A stretch of DNA of 64,000 nucleotides from contig NZ_JALKAH010000002.1 of NCBI RefSeq assembly GCF_023015625.1, forward strand, positions 62,001 through 126,000, written 5' to 3'. Source of the stretch: Yoonia sp. F2084L. Lineage in GTDB: Bacteria > Pseudomonadota > Alphaproteobacteria > Rhodobacterales > Rhodobacteraceae. Below the pieces are notes generated by a model. That model ran no database searches. It saw only the letters and a list, made by a program, of their open reading frames with translations, and was not told the DNA's origin. The number at the start of each line of letters is the position of its first letter. The first letter of the stretch is position 1. A program made the translations under genes and the position numbers. This document shows, one piece after another, positions 20,771 to 29,870 of the stretch.

Positions 20771-22141
20771 TTAGCCTTGGATTTCGCTACCGACGACGCT
20801 CTGGCCGCTTTTCAGGCCAATCGGCAGGCTGTCGATATAGGCGTTGGGCGCGCGCCCGTCGTAGCCGATCCCGTCAATGATATCGGCGGCGGGGGTGGGC
20901 TCTTTGAAGCCGTCGCTGTCCCAGGGGAAGTCCGCCGCGTTCGCCATCCCTTCATCGACCAGCATGCGGGCGGCTTCGAGATAGATGTCAGGGCGGTACA
21001 CCTTGGCGGCGGTCTCAAAGTACCACTCATCCGGCTTCGTTTCAGGGATTTGACCCCAGCGGCGCATCTGGGTCAGATACCAGATCGCGTCAGAGTAAAA
21101 CGGATACGTCGCGTTGTAGCGAAAGAACACGTTGAAGTCTGGGGCAGGGCGCACATCGCCTTTTTCAAACTCGAAGAAACCGGTCATCGAGTTGGCGATC
21201 ACCTCGTAGTCTGCCCCTACATACTCAGAACGCGACAGAATTTCGACTGCTTCGGGGCGGTTGGCGTTGTCATTTTCATCCAGCCAGATGGCGGCGCGGA
21301 TCAAGGCCTTGGTCAGCGCTATTGTCGTGTTGGGGTTTTCCTCCGCAAACTCTTCCGTAATGCCAAAAACCTTTTCAGGGTTGTTCTTCCACATGTCGTA
21401 GTCGGTGATGACCGGCACACCGATGCCTTTGAACACGGCCTGCTGGTTCCAGGGCTCGCCTACGGCATAGCCAAAAATCGTACCGGCCTCCATCGTGGCG
21501 GGCATCTGCGGGGGTGGTGTAACTGATAGCAGCACATCTGCGCCGATCTGGCCCGAGATGTCCTGTGGGCTATAGTATCCCGGCTCTAGCCCGCCAGCTG
21601 CCAGCCAGTAACGGATTTCATAGTTGTGGGTGGAGACAGGGAAAACCATACCCATATTGAAGGGGATGCCTTGGTCTTTGTAGTCTTCAACCACGGGGGC
21701 GAGTGCGCTGGCGCTTATCGGGTGCTGCGGGCGGCCATCGTCCATCAAGGGCACGTTTGGCTTCATCTCTTCCCAGATTTCATTGGAAACGGTGATGCCG
21801 TTCCCGTTCAGGTCCATGGAGAAGGGGGTGATGATATGGGCCTCGGTGCCGTAACCGATGGTGGCGGCAAGCGGCTGTCCGGCCAGCATATGCGCGCCGT
21901 CCAACTGGCCGCTGATCACGCCATCCAGAAGCACCTTCCAGTTGGCCTGCGCCTCAAGCGTAACAAACAGACCTTCGTCTTCGAAATATCCGAGTTCATA
22001 GGCGATGGCCAATGGGGCCATATCGGTCAGCTTGATAAAACCAAGGGTAAGCTCGTCCTTTTCAAGCTCTAGAAATTCGGCCGACGCGGTCGATGCGATC
22101 AGGCTGGTTGTCGCAAGGACAAGTGAAAGTGTGTTTCTCAT
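20771..22141 (-). CDS. nrtA: Nitrate ABC importer substrate-binding protein NrtA
   Basis: Periplasmic-binding protein of 456 residues of the NrtA/CmpA/TauA-like group. A Sec signal peptide ([21 protein letters not shown], cleavage near residue 21) has no lipobox, so the protein is free in the periplasm. The family region [20 protein letters not shown] is clear. AAGGAA lies at good spacing before the ATG. The 250-bp leader upstream holds a terminator and NasT-type hairpins, so nitrate-dependent antitermination is expected to control it and everything downstream. Confidence 0.95.
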   Translation of the reverse strand: MRNTLSLVLATTSLIASTASAEFLELEKDELTLGFIKLTDMAPLAIAYELGYFEDEGLFVTLEAQANWKVLLDGVISGQLDGAHMLAGQPLAATIGYGTEAHIITPFSMDLNGNGITVSNEIWEEMKPNVPLMDDGRPQHPISASALAPVVEDYKDQGIPFNMGMVFPVSTHNYEIRYWLAAGGLEPGYYSPQDISGQIGADVLLSVTPPPQMPATMEAGTIFGYAVGEPWNQQAVFKGIGVPVITDYDMWKNNPEKVFGITEEFAEENPNTTIALTKALIRAAIWLDENDNANRPEAVEILSRSEYVGADYEVIANSMTGFFEFEKGDVRPAPDFNVFFRYNATYPFYSDAIWYLTQMRRWGQIPETKPDEWYFETAAKVYRPDIYLEAARMLVDEGMANAADFPWDSDGFKEPTPAADIIDGIGYDGRAPNAYIDSLPIGLKSGQSVVGSEIQG

Positions 22142-22177
22142 CTATTGGTTCCTTTCAGTGCCAAGATGGCCAAAACG

Positions 22178-22237
22178 AAAAAAAGCCGCGCGTCAGGTTC
22201 ACGGGGGAGGAGCTCCGTGTTCCAAACGAGCGGCTTT
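22178..22237 (-). terminator. Intrinsic terminator in the nrtA leader
   Basis: On the minus-strand RNA, AAAGCCGC (22237-22230) pairs with GCGGCUUU (22189-22182), followed by a U-rich tract (22184-22178 and beyond). An inner imperfect stem (CACGG with CCGUG) fills the loop. It lies about 40 bases before the nrtA start, so by default it should stop transcription into the nitrate genes. Confidence 0.85.
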
Positions 22238-22295
22238 GCTCTTGTAAAAGCACAGGCCAGCATTGACCGATGCAGAAGTGGGGGCGACGATGCCC
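22228..22295 (-). promoter_or_regulatory. Two-hairpin ANTAR (NasT) antitermination target in nrtA leader
   Basis: In the minus-strand RNA, hairpin 1 is GGGC-AUCGUC-GCCC (22295-22282) and hairpin 2 is GAGC-AAAGCC-GCUC (22241-22228). Both hexaloops have A at position 1 and G at position 4, the known recognition rule for ANTAR antiterminators. Hairpin 2 uses bases of the terminator's 5' arm (22230-22237), so the two folds exclude each other. The NasT gene is just upstream. The spacer between the hairpins, about 40 nt, is longer than usual and contains a small stem (22260-22273). Confidence 0.8.
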
Positions 22296-22391
22296 TTCGA
22301 TTTCATTAGGAATGAAGGGTGCGATCCGCACAATGATTTTTTCTGCGCTGCCGCATGATTTTACGCGGCGGTGCAGAAACTGCCTAGTTAT

Positions 22392-23537
22392 TCATCCCTT
22401 TTCCGCGCTGAAATCAAAGGTTCTGCCGTCAAAGAAGGCATCTGGCGCAAGAATCATATGGCCGCGTGACGACGCAACAGCCGTTTCAAACCGCAGTGAC
22501 CCTTCGATTTTCTGCGATGCACCGGGCATGTCAGCGCCGATCCCAACAAGGTTCTGCCGATAAAGATCTGACCGAAAGCATGTTTTTGCTTTTTCAACAT
22601 CGGCAGCATCCGCGCCAAGCTGATGCGCGATCCAAGCCGCCTGACTGCGCCACGGAAAGCTTGCGGCATGTTTGTGAAACTGGACAAACCGGTCGACCTG
22701 CATGGGGTTTTCATCCGCGCTGGGCGCAATATGGCCTGTGAGTGCGGGGTCAATCAGGTCTGGCGAAAGGCTTAGGTGTTCACTGCGTCCCAAAATCTCA
22801 ACCGCGAGGGGTTTGTTCTTTTTGGCATCAAGCCACTGGGCCGCCTGATAGACGGCGCGCATTAGCTTGCGCGCCGTGTCGCTATTGGCCTCAATCCAGT
22901 CGCGGCGCGCAGCGAGCACCTTTTCGGGCGCGAATTGCCAGACATCGCCGCCCGACATCATCAGCCGGGCCACGCCCCGTTGCACGGCGACGCTGCCCCA
23001 AGGCTCACCTACCCAAAATGCATCGACGAACCCGTCGGCGACGGCATCGGCCATGCGTGGGGGTGGCACAGTGACTTCTTCTATGATCAGCTTTGGTGCG
23101 GTTGATGTCCAATAAGACAATAGCAGGCGGTGCATTGAGTAGTGGAAGGGGACGCCGACGCGCAAAGGTTTGTCGTTCACTTGCGCGATCTTGGTCAGCA
23201 ATCCTTTCGCGTCACCAAAGGATACATCCCCAATCTGGGACGCCAAGCTCTGCGACACCCCGAAAACGGTACCATTGACCGACAGCACCATCAAAGCGTC
23301 GATCTGCGCGTTTAATCCGCCCAAACCAATCGACATTGCAACTGGCATGGGCGACAGCATCTGTGCGGCATCCAAATGCCCCAGCGTCAGCATATCGCGC
23401 AGGGCTGACCACGACGGTTGGCGCACCAGATTGAGCGCAAGCCCTTCTTCAGCGGCGAACCCCAGTTCTTTGGCGATAACCAGAGGCGCGCAGTCAACCA
23501 GCGGGACATAGCCGCAATGCAGGACAGTTCCGGTCAC
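22392..23537 (-). CDS. nasS: Nitrate sensor NasS (cytoplasmic NrtA-like)
   Basis: Protein of 381 residues related to NrtA (VPLVDCAPLVIAKELGFAAEEGL) but without a signal peptide, so it stays in the cytoplasm. In characterised systems NasS binds NasT and holds it inactive, and nitrate or nitrite releases NasT. The gene uses GTG at 23537, overlapping the nasT stop (GTGA), so the two are made together. The leader it controls begins directly after its stop. Confidence 0.9.
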   Translation of the reverse strand: MTGTVLHCGYVPLVDCAPLVIAKELGFAAEEGLALNLVRQPSWSALRDMLTLGHLDAAQMLSPMPVAMSIGLGGLNAQIDALMVLSVNGTVFGVSQSLASQIGDVSFGDAKGLLTKIAQVNDKPLRVGVPFHYSMHRLLLSYWTSTAPKLIIEEVTVPPPRMADAVADGFVDAFWVGEPWGSVAVQRGVARLMMSGGDVWQFAPEKVLAARRDWIEANSDTARKLMRAVYQAAQWLDAKKNKPLAVEILGRSEHLSLSPDLIDPALTGHIAPSADENPMQVDRFVQFHKHAASFPWRSQAAWIAHQLGADAADVEKAKTCFRSDLYRQNLVGIGADMPGASQKIEGSLRFETAVASSRGHMILAPDAFFDGRTFDFSAEKG

Positions 23538-24118
23538 GACAGCAGGTCCGCCGCTGTAACAAGCGCATGTGCGACGTCAATGACCTTACGCCCTTGGCTC
23601 ATCGCGGTTTTGCGCAGCAAGTTATATGCATCATCTTCCGACAACCCGCGCTGGCGCATCAGGATGCCCTTGGCGCGGTCAATGGTTTTGCGATCCTCAA
23701 GGGCCTGCTTGGCCGCATCCAGTTCTGACTGCATCTGACGCATAATCTGAAAACGCGCGATTGCCGTCTCCAGAACCGGTTTGATCCGATGCATAGTGAG
23801 GCCATCAACGACATAAGCGCTGACACCGGCGTTCAATGCGGCCTTCGTCAAATTGTCATCTGTTTGGTCGACAAAGAGAGCGACGGCACGCTTTTCGGTC
23901 TGCGTCACATAGGAAATATGTTCGAGTGTGTCACGATCTGGATTGGCCAGATCAATCAGCACGATATCAGGGGCAAACTCGCGGACTGTACGATCAAGGG
24001 CCGAGATCTGGCCCAAGGCTTTGACGTCACTCCAACCTGCCGCGTTCAGCGCATCGACGATGTCGCGCACTTTGGCGGGATCGGCTTCGACGACAAGAAT
24101 GCGGAGGTTTTCGCTCAT
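23534..24118 (-). CDS. nasT: ANTAR-domain transcription antiterminator NasT
   Basis: Protein of 194 residues: an N-terminal receiver-like domain (LRILVVEADPAKV ... VLIDLANPD), a helical linker, and a C-terminal ANTAR RNA-binding domain (RKTIDRAKGILMRQRGLSEDDAYNLL). When freed from NasS it should bind the two hexaloop hairpins of the nrtA leader and prevent the terminator from forming. It is the first gene of the nasT-nasS pair. A small hairpin (24161-24177) lies just upstream. Confidence 0.93.
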   Translation of the reverse strand: MSENLRILVVEADPAKVRDIVDALNAAGWSDVKALGQISALDRTVREFAPDIVLIDLANPDRDTLEHISYVTQTEKRAVALFVDQTDDNLTKAALNAGVSAYVVDGLTMHRIKPVLETAIARFQIMRQMQSELDAAKQALEDRKTIDRAKGILMRQRGLSEDDAYNLLRKTAMSQGRKVIDVAHALVTAADLLS

Positions 24119-24160
24119 GCCACCGTCATTGTCGGCTGCGGGCAGCAGGTCTATTGAGCC

Positions 24161-24177
24161 ACGCAGATTTTCTGCGT
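24161..24177. other. Short perfect hairpin upstream of nasT
   Basis: ACGCAGA-TTT-TCTGCGT is a 7-bp dyad in the 140-bp gap between the upstream permease gene and nasT. No T-run follows it. It could be a weak 3' end structure of the ABC operon or an operator for nasT. Nothing else recognisable is in this gap. Confidence 0.3.
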
Positions 24178-24259
24178 TGCAGCAATGGGAATGTCACAAA
24201 TGAGGCAAATATCAATCACCTGCCCAATGCGCGTGCAGTTGTTTGGCGTCAGTGCAGGG

Positions 24260-25108
24260 TTATCCCGCCCCGCCCATGCGCACGGATCGCCTGCGCAGGA
24301 ACTCCAGCGTGAAAAGAAGTGCGGCAGACAGGACCACGAGCAGTGTTGCGACTGCAAGGATCGTTGGATTGATCTGTTCGCGTAGTCCAGAAAACATTTG
24401 CCGGGGGATTGTCCGTTGTTCTGGCCCTGCCAAGAACAGAACCAGCACAACCTCATCAAAGGAGGTCACAAAAGCAAAGAGCCCGCCAGATATCACGCCG
24501 GGCCGGATCAGTGGGATCACAACGTCCCAGAACACTTTCACCGGTGATGCCCCAAGGCTGAGGCCCGCCACAAAAAGCGTGCGGTCAAAGCCGCTGAGGG
24601 TGGCTGTGACCGTGATGATGACAAAGGGCACGCCGAGTGCTGCGTGCGCGATGATCAGGCCGGTATAGGTGCCGACCAGATTAAACTGGGTGTAGAAGAA
24701 GAACATGCCCGCCGCGATGATGATCAGCGGGACAATCATCGGCGACAGCAAAAGCGCCGTAATCAACCGCTTATAAGGCATCCAGGGCGACGCCAGCCCA
24801 ACTGCGGCCAGCGTGCCAAGGGTGGTCGCAATGAAAGCAGCGGCAATCCCCACAACAAAGCTGTTCCAGATCGCCAGCCGCCATTTTTGGTCATCTACGA
24901 TCTCTTGATACCAGCGCAACGAATAGGCGTCCGGGTCCAGCGACAGCATGCCTTCGGTAAACGTGAAAAACGGCTCTGCATTGAACGATAATGGCATCAT
25001 CACAAGGATTGGCATCATCAGGAAAAACAGAACAAGAAACGCGAACACGCGCAAAGCGTAATGGCCCGCGATATGCCAGAGTGTGAAGTATTCGGGAAAC
25101 TGCTTCAT
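24260..25108 (-). CDS. ABC importer permease, PotC type
   Basis: Inner-membrane permease of 282 residues with about six helices and a BPD-transporter core of the spermidine/putrescine (PotC/YdcV) type. The EAA-loop region is near GLSLGASPVKVFWDVVIPLIRPGV. It is the last gene of a four-gene importer operon (ATPase, binding protein, PotB-type, PotC-type) and lies only 3 bases after the PotB-type gene. The substrate is probably a polyamine or related small cation or amino-acid derivative; the sequence alone does not decide. Confidence 0.88.
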   Translation of the reverse strand: MKQFPEYFTLWHIAGHYALRVFAFLVLFFLMMPILVMMPLSFNAEPFFTFTEGMLSLDPDAYSLRWYQEIVDDQKWRLAIWNSFVVGIAAAFIATTLGTLAAVGLASPWMPYKRLITALLLSPMIVPLIIIAAGMFFFYTQFNLVGTYTGLIIAHAALGVPFVIITVTATLSGFDRTLFVAGLSLGASPVKVFWDVVIPLIRPGVISGGLFAFVTSFDEVVLVLFLAGPEQRTIPRQMFSGLREQINPTILAVATLLVVLSAALLFTLEFLRRRSVRMGGAG

Positions 25109-25111
25109 ACT

Positions 25112-26353
25112 CTAACCCAGCTTGATGTTGTCGGTGCCGACGAAGCGGTCAAACAACCAGTAAAGCACCAGAATGAGAACCAGCAGCAGCGATCCAAGCG
25201 CCGCTGCCAGTTCCCAGTTGTTCGACTGCTGCATATGGAACGCGATGATGTTTGAGATCATTTGCCCATCGGTCCCGCCCACCAGCGCTGGCGTAATGTA
25301 ATAGCCGACCGAAATGATGAAGACCAAAAGCGCGCCTGCGGACAAGCCGGGCAGGCTCATGGGCAGGTAAATCTTATACCAAGCACCAAGTGGTTTGCTG
25401 CCCATCGACATGGCCGCACGCATATAGCTTTGGTCGATCCCGCGCATCACCGCATAGAGAGGCAACACCATGAATGGCAACAGGATGTGCGTCATGGCGA
25501 GGATGGTAGAGAATTGCGTATAAAGCAGTTCGAGCGGTTGATCCGTAATCCCAATGGCAAGAAGCGTGGAGTTCACCACGCCGTTGGTTTGCAACAACGC
25601 GATCCATGCTGTTGTCCGCACCAGAAGTGACGTCCAAAACGGCAACAGGACGAACACCATCAGAAAGTTCGCCATACTGTCCGACGCATGCGCCATGTAG
25701 AACGCAAGCGGATAGCCCAGCAGGATCGTCAACACCGTGATGATCAGAGCCATGCGCAGGGTTTTCGTATACAGCTTGACGTAAATCTGTGTGTCCCGTT
25801 GAACGATGTTTCCGTCCGGGCCGCGTTCAAGGTCCACAGAGGTCAGGTAATAGCTTGTGGAATAGGCCTGACCTGCTGCTTTCACCGCACTCCATGTAGC
25901 CGGGTCTGCCCAACGATCATTCGCTTCTATCAAGAGGGCCGCGCCATTCGTGGCAATTTCGGTATCATCAACGCGGCGTAGGCTGCGTGCGGTTGATTTC
26001 ACAACGCTCGACATGCCCGGCAGCGCGCGGTTGATTTCATCGGCCAGCTGGCCAGATGTGCGATCATTCGCCATGCGTTTCATGTCGGCGGCGAATTGTA
26101 TCAGGACCGTGTCATCGGGAATTTCTTCGCCAGACCAATCCCCAAGCGCGACCAAAGTATCAGGTATCAGATTTGCGACCGTCGGATTGTGGATGCTGCG
26201 ATACAGCATCGTCGTGATCGGTGCGACAAAGGCGAAGATCACAAACACCAATAGCGGCGTTACAAACAGGAACGCCTGCAGCTTGCGCTTGCGCACTTCG
26301 CGCGCGGCGTTGCGCGCGTCAGCTGGGATTAGTCCGGGTGCAATATCGGTCAT
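25112..26353 (-). CDS. ABC importer permease, PotB type with large periplasmic insertion
   Basis: Permease of 413 residues, longer than the roughly 290 usual for PotB. After an N-terminal helix (AFLFVTPLLVFVIFAFVAPI, about 28-47) there is an extra soluble stretch of about 150 residues (about 55-205), then the normal multi-helix core from about 207 with GSKPLGAWYKIYLPMSLPGLSAG as the ATPase-docking loop. Such insertions occur in some alphaproteobacterial polyamine-type permeases. It pairs with the PotC-type permease downstream. Confidence 0.88.
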   Translation of the reverse strand: MTDIAPGLIPADARNAAREVRKRKLQAFLFVTPLLVFVIFAFVAPITTMLYRSIHNPTVANLIPDTLVALGDWSGEEIPDDTVLIQFAADMKRMANDRTSGQLADEINRALPGMSSVVKSTARSLRRVDDTEIATNGAALLIEANDRWADPATWSAVKAAGQAYSTSYYLTSVDLERGPDGNIVQRDTQIYVKLYTKTLRMALIITVLTILLGYPLAFYMAHASDSMANFLMVFVLLPFWTSLLVRTTAWIALLQTNGVVNSTLLAIGITDQPLELLYTQFSTILAMTHILLPFMVLPLYAVMRGIDQSYMRAAMSMGSKPLGAWYKIYLPMSLPGLSAGALLVFIISVGYYITPALVGGTDGQMISNIIAFHMQQSNNWELAAALGSLLLVLILVLYWLFDRFVGTDNIKLG

Positions 26354-26371
26354 AGTGTGACTTTTGATGTC

Positions 26372-26396
26372 CCCCGCGCCCGATCAAGGCGCGGGG
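26372..26396 (-). other. GC-rich hairpin between binding-protein and permease genes
   Basis: CCCCGCGCC and GGCGCGGGG form a perfect 9-bp stem with a 7-base loop, directly after the binding-protein stop and before the permease start. In ABC importer operons such structures usually protect the upstream mRNA, allowing more binding protein than permease. No T-run is present. Confidence 0.6.
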
Positions 26397-26405
26397 AACA
26401 ATGGC

Positions 26406-27446
26406 TTATTGCAGCAGCCATTCGTTGAACTTTTCACCAAGGCTTTCGCCAAAGTCGGCCCAGAAGATGCCGTCTGCTTTCAGACCTTTGTCAAGGTGTG
26501 CGGTCGGCAGGTCCTGCTTTACGCTTTCTGGCAGCAGTGCCTGGGCAGACGCCCGGGTTGGGCCGTAGGCTACATCCTGCATGCCGGACAATGGCACTGT
26601 CTGTGTTGCGAACTTGATGAACTCCATCGCGGCGTCCATGTTTGGCGTACCGCGCATGATGGCCCAGACATCAAGGTCATACACGTGACTGTCCCAACCA
26701 ATCGCGAAAGGTGAGCCTTCCTGAATGGCAGCAAAGATACGGCCATTGGCAGACTGCACCATCTGTGCGCCACCGTCGTTCAGCAAAACGGGGGCCTGCG
26801 ACCAGCTATCGTACCAAACAATGTCTTCCTTGATGGTATCTAGCTTGGCGAATGCTTGCGCTTGGCCTTCATCTGTCGAAAGAACCTCGTACACGTCTTC
26901 AGGTGCGACACCATCGGCAATCAAAGCCCATTCCATGTTCACCTGCGGGCGCTTGCGCAGGCCACGCTTGCCGGGGAAGGCTTCGGTGTCAAAGAAGTCG
27001 GCGATTGTCTGCGGACCGGGGCCGTTTTCGGTGTTGTAGGCAAACACGATGGACCACACGATGTTGCCCACACCGCATTCATTTGCCAAAGCGTCAGGAA
27101 TGAAATCTTCTGCCGCGGGCGTCCCATCATCGCCCGCAGGCAGGACAGATTGGTCAATGATCTCAAGATAACCTTCGGAACAAGCGCGTTCGAGGTCGAT
27201 CACTTCGACATCGACCACATCCCACTGGATGTTGCCAGCTTCGACTTGCGCTTTCATCTCTGCGATGCCGCCGCCGTAATCCTCGAACAGGATATTCATG
27301 CCGGTTTCGGCGACGAAGGGATCAATCATATGCTCTTTTTGTGCAGCACCATATGCGCCACCAAAAGATGTGACGGTCAGATCTTGCGCCGCAAGGGGGC
27401 TGGCAGTCAGCGCCAAAGCAGCAAGTAACGTCAGATGTTTTTTCAT
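26406..27446 (-). CDS. ABC importer periplasmic binding protein, PotD type
   Basis: Extracellular solute-binding protein family 1 of 346 residues. A Sec signal peptide (MKKHLTLLAALALTASPLAAQ) is followed by DLTVTSFGGAYGAAQKEHMIDPF, typical of the spermidine/putrescine-binding group. The frame is open to 27542, but ATG 27446 gives the signal peptide and is preceded by AAGGAGA, so it is chosen. It delivers substrate to the two permeases downstream. The ligand is not identifiable from sequence. Confidence 0.9.
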   Translation of the reverse strand: MKKHLTLLAALALTASPLAAQDLTVTSFGGAYGAAQKEHMIDPFVAETGMNILFEDYGGGIAEMKAQVEAGNIQWDVVDVEVIDLERACSEGYLEIIDQSVLPAGDDGTPAAEDFIPDALANECGVGNIVWSIVFAYNTENGPGPQTIADFFDTEAFPGKRGLRKRPQVNMEWALIADGVAPEDVYEVLSTDEGQAQAFAKLDTIKEDIVWYDSWSQAPVLLNDGGAQMVQSANGRIFAAIQEGSPFAIGWDSHVYDLDVWAIMRGTPNMDAAMEFIKFATQTVPLSGMQDVAYGPTRASAQALLPESVKQDLPTAHLDKGLKADGIFWADFGESLGEKFNEWLLQ

Positions 27447-27502
27447 CAGTGTCTCCTTGTCAGTCCGGGTGTTTTGCAGGGCCCCGGTTTGCCCTGTTTC
27501 GC

Positions 27503-28597
27503 TTACCCAGCCGGGAAAGCGATGCAATCGGATGCCAGCCAAAGAAGCTGGGCTTCGGCACCGTCGTCAAACTCTGGTGCAGATAAGTCGTTGAGAACCT
27601 TCACGATAATGTCGGTCCCATCGGGCAGTTTGAAGTAATAGCGGATGAAGTCGCCAACATAGATGCGTGTGTTGAAACGCACTGTCAGGGCATTGTCATA
27701 GGCGTGGGTTGTGGGGTGAATGAACAGCTTTTCGGGGCGGATCGACACCTGACAGGGGCCACCCTCGCTCAGGCCCTCAGCCAATTGCGCAACAACAGTA
27801 CCCCCATCCGTCTGCACCTGTACTGTGTTGCCTTGGATCGCCGTCACTTTGCCGGGGACGAAGTTATTCTCTCCGATAAAACCCGCCACAAATGCGTTCG
27901 ATGGGCGTTCATAAAGTTCGGCAGGTGGTGCGCATTGCTGGACAACACCGTCATTGAATACCGCAATCCTGCTCGACATCGACAAAGCTTCGGTCTGGTC
28001 ATGGGTCACATAAATCACGGTGAAACCAAGCTGTTTGTGCAAGCGCGTAATCTCAAACTGCATCTGTTCGCGCAGGTTTTTATCGAGCGCCCCAAGCGGT
28101 TCATCCATCAAGATCAGCGTAGGCTCAAAGATCATGGCCCGCGCCAAGGCCACGCGCTGCCGCTGACCACCAGACAATTGGCCCGGACGGCGATCACCAA
28201 AGTCTGACAGTTCCACCAGTTTCAGGTATTCCGCCACCCGGTCTTTGATCTGGGCCTTGGGCATTTTGCGCACGGTCAGCGGATAGGCCAGATTTTCGGC
28301 CACGGTCATATGCGGAAAAAGGGCATAGTTCTGAAAGACCATGCCGATGTTGCGCTTGTAAGGGGCTGTGCGGTTAATCGACTTGCCCGCAATCGCGATA
28401 TCGCCTGAGGTCACGCTTTCGAACCCGGCCAGCATCATCAATACGGTCGTCTTGCCTGACCCGGATGGCCCAAGCAACGTGATGAATTCGCCATCCCGCA
28501 CGTCCATGTTAAAGCCTTTGACCACAAGGTTTTTCTGGTCGTAGCTTTTCTTGACGTCATCGAAACGCAGAAATGTCTCTGATCCGAGATCTTTCAT
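27503..28597 (-). CDS. ABC importer ATPase, PotA type
   Basis: ATP-binding protein of 364 residues with Walker A GPSGSGKTT, Q-loop FQNYALFPHMT, signature LSGGQRQRV, Walker B LILMDEP and the H-loop THDQTEA. A C-terminal TOBE domain (about 280-364) carries the VSIRPEKL segment characteristic of PotA/FbpC/UgpC types. First gene of the importer operon. Its 3' end lies about 60 bases before the binding-protein start. Confidence 0.92.
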   Translation of the reverse strand: MKDLGSETFLRFDDVKKSYDQKNLVVKGFNMDVRDGEFITLLGPSGSGKTTVLMMLAGFESVTSGDIAIAGKSINRTAPYKRNIGMVFQNYALFPHMTVAENLAYPLTVRKMPKAQIKDRVAEYLKLVELSDFGDRRPGQLSGGQRQRVALARAMIFEPTLILMDEPLGALDKNLREQMQFEITRLHKQLGFTVIYVTHDQTEALSMSSRIAVFNDGVVQQCAPPAELYERPSNAFVAGFIGENNFVPGKVTAIQGNTVQVQTDGGTVVAQLAEGLSEGGPCQVSIRPEKLFIHPTTHAYDNALTVRFNTRIYVGDFIRYYFKLPDGTDIIVKVLNDLSAPEFDDGAEAQLLWLASDCIAFPAG

Positions 28598-28706
28598 AGC
28601 CGTACAAACACTCCCCCAAGTGATTGCCCTGACTTAAGCAGGTGCGATGAGTTTGCACAACAGCGATCTCAGTCGCGTGCGACCTTCCCGTCTTGCAACT
28701 GGCCGA

Positions 28707-29870
28707 CTACCGCAAATCGGCAATCACGACGCCATCGCGCGGCAATGCGCCGGGTGACACAAGCTCTATTTTGCCGGTCAGCTTAAGAACTTCCTTGATG
28801 GAAGCCGCGAACACTCCCTCGTCGCTGGCTTGTGTTTCAAGCTTGACCACCATCTCATCGCGTTGTCCGTCATGGCTGACTTCGATACGTGCGCGTGCGA
28901 TTTCCGGGTGGCGGGCAACAAGGCTTGCGACTTGTTCGGGCCGCACGAACATGCCTTTGATCTTGGTGGCCTGGTCGGCGCGTCCTTTCCAGCCAGCAAG
29001 TCGCATATTGGTGCGCCCACAAGGCGAAGTACCCTGAACGATGGCTGAAAGATCGCCTGTGGCGAACCGGATCAGCGGATAGTCGGGGTTGAGCGGGGTT
29101 ACGACCACCTCGCCGATGTCGCCGGGCGTCACTGGATCACCGGTGCCGGGTGTCACGATTTCCACCAATGCGCCTTCGTCGACGATCATGGGGGTGTCCG
29201 CGACGGTTTCGTAGGCGATGTTGCCGACGTCTGCGGTGCCGTAGCATTGCAGGCAGGTGATGCCACGATCAGCGTAGGCTTTTCGGACCGGCGGGAACAA
29301 CGGCCCACCTGAGACGAGCGCTTTGGTGATCCCCGACAGATCAACGTCCATCTCATCGGCCTTGGCAAAGATCGCACCAAGGTAGTCTGGCGTCCCAGCA
29401 TAGGCCGTTACGCCAAGGTCATGCGCGGCGCGCACCTGTAATTCCGTTTGGCCCGGTCCGGCAGCAAAGACCTGTGCGCCGACAGCTATAGCGGCACTTT
29501 CGAACATCGCGCCAGCCGGGGTGAAATGGTAGGAAAAGGTGTTTTGCACCACATCGCCGGCGCCGATGCCCGCAGCGCGCAAGGCGCTGGAAAAACGCCA
29601 CCAGTCCGCACCTGACCCACCGGGTTCATAGATCGGGCCGGGCGACTGGAATAGACGGGTGATCCCTTTGGTGGGAATGCCTCCAAAAGGCGGGTTTGCG
29701 GCTTGTGCTGCGCTCAGTTCCGACTTGCGCAGTACCGGCAGCTTGGCAAGATCGGCAAGCGACGTGACTTGCGCCGCGGCTTCAGGATCCAGTTGCGCTT
29801 TCAGTTGCGCAAGTTGATCGGCCTCGCGCGCATCGGCTGATCGCGTCTCGCGGGGATCAAGGGCGGTCAT
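28707..29870 (-). CDS. Phenylacetate-CoA ligase-like AMP-forming enzyme
   Basis: Adenylate-forming enzyme of about 387 residues of the PaaK group. Motifs include FQSPGPIYEPGGSGADWW (AMP/ligand region), CYGTADVGNIAYE, RFATGDLSAIV and GRADQATKIKGMFVRPEQV (hinge to the C-terminal lid). It is shorter than typical PaaK (about 430). It should activate an aromatic or other carboxylic acid to its CoA thioester. It is the last gene of the Liv-type importer operon, starting at ATG 29870 in an ATGA overlap with the LivF-type gene (GTG 29879 is an alternative). The substrate is inferred only as a carboxylate brought in by that importer. Confidence 0.85.
   Translation of the reverse strand: MTALDPRETRSADAREADQLAQLKAQLDPEAAAQVTSLADLAKLPVLRKSELSAAQAANPPFGGIPTKGITRLFQSPGPIYEPGGSGADWWRFSSALRAAGIGAGDVVQNTFSYHFTPAGAMFESAAIAVGAQVFAAGPGQTELQVRAAHDLGVTAYAGTPDYLGAIFAKADEMDVDLSGITKALVSGGPLFPPVRKAYADRGITCLQCYGTADVGNIAYETVADTPMIVDEGALVEIVTPGTGDPVTPGDIGEVVVTPLNPDYPLIRFATGDLSAIVQGTSPCGRTNMRLAGWKGRADQATKIKGMFVRPEQVASLVARHPEIARARIEVSHDGQRDEMVVKLETQASDEGVFAASIKEVLKLTGKIELVSPGALPRDGVVIADLR

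Noticed and set aside
22343..22376. Imperfect 12-bp inverted repeat after nasS as a terminator
   Set aside because: It has two mismatches and is followed by A-rich rather than U-rich RNA on the minus strand, so intrinsic termination is not supported.
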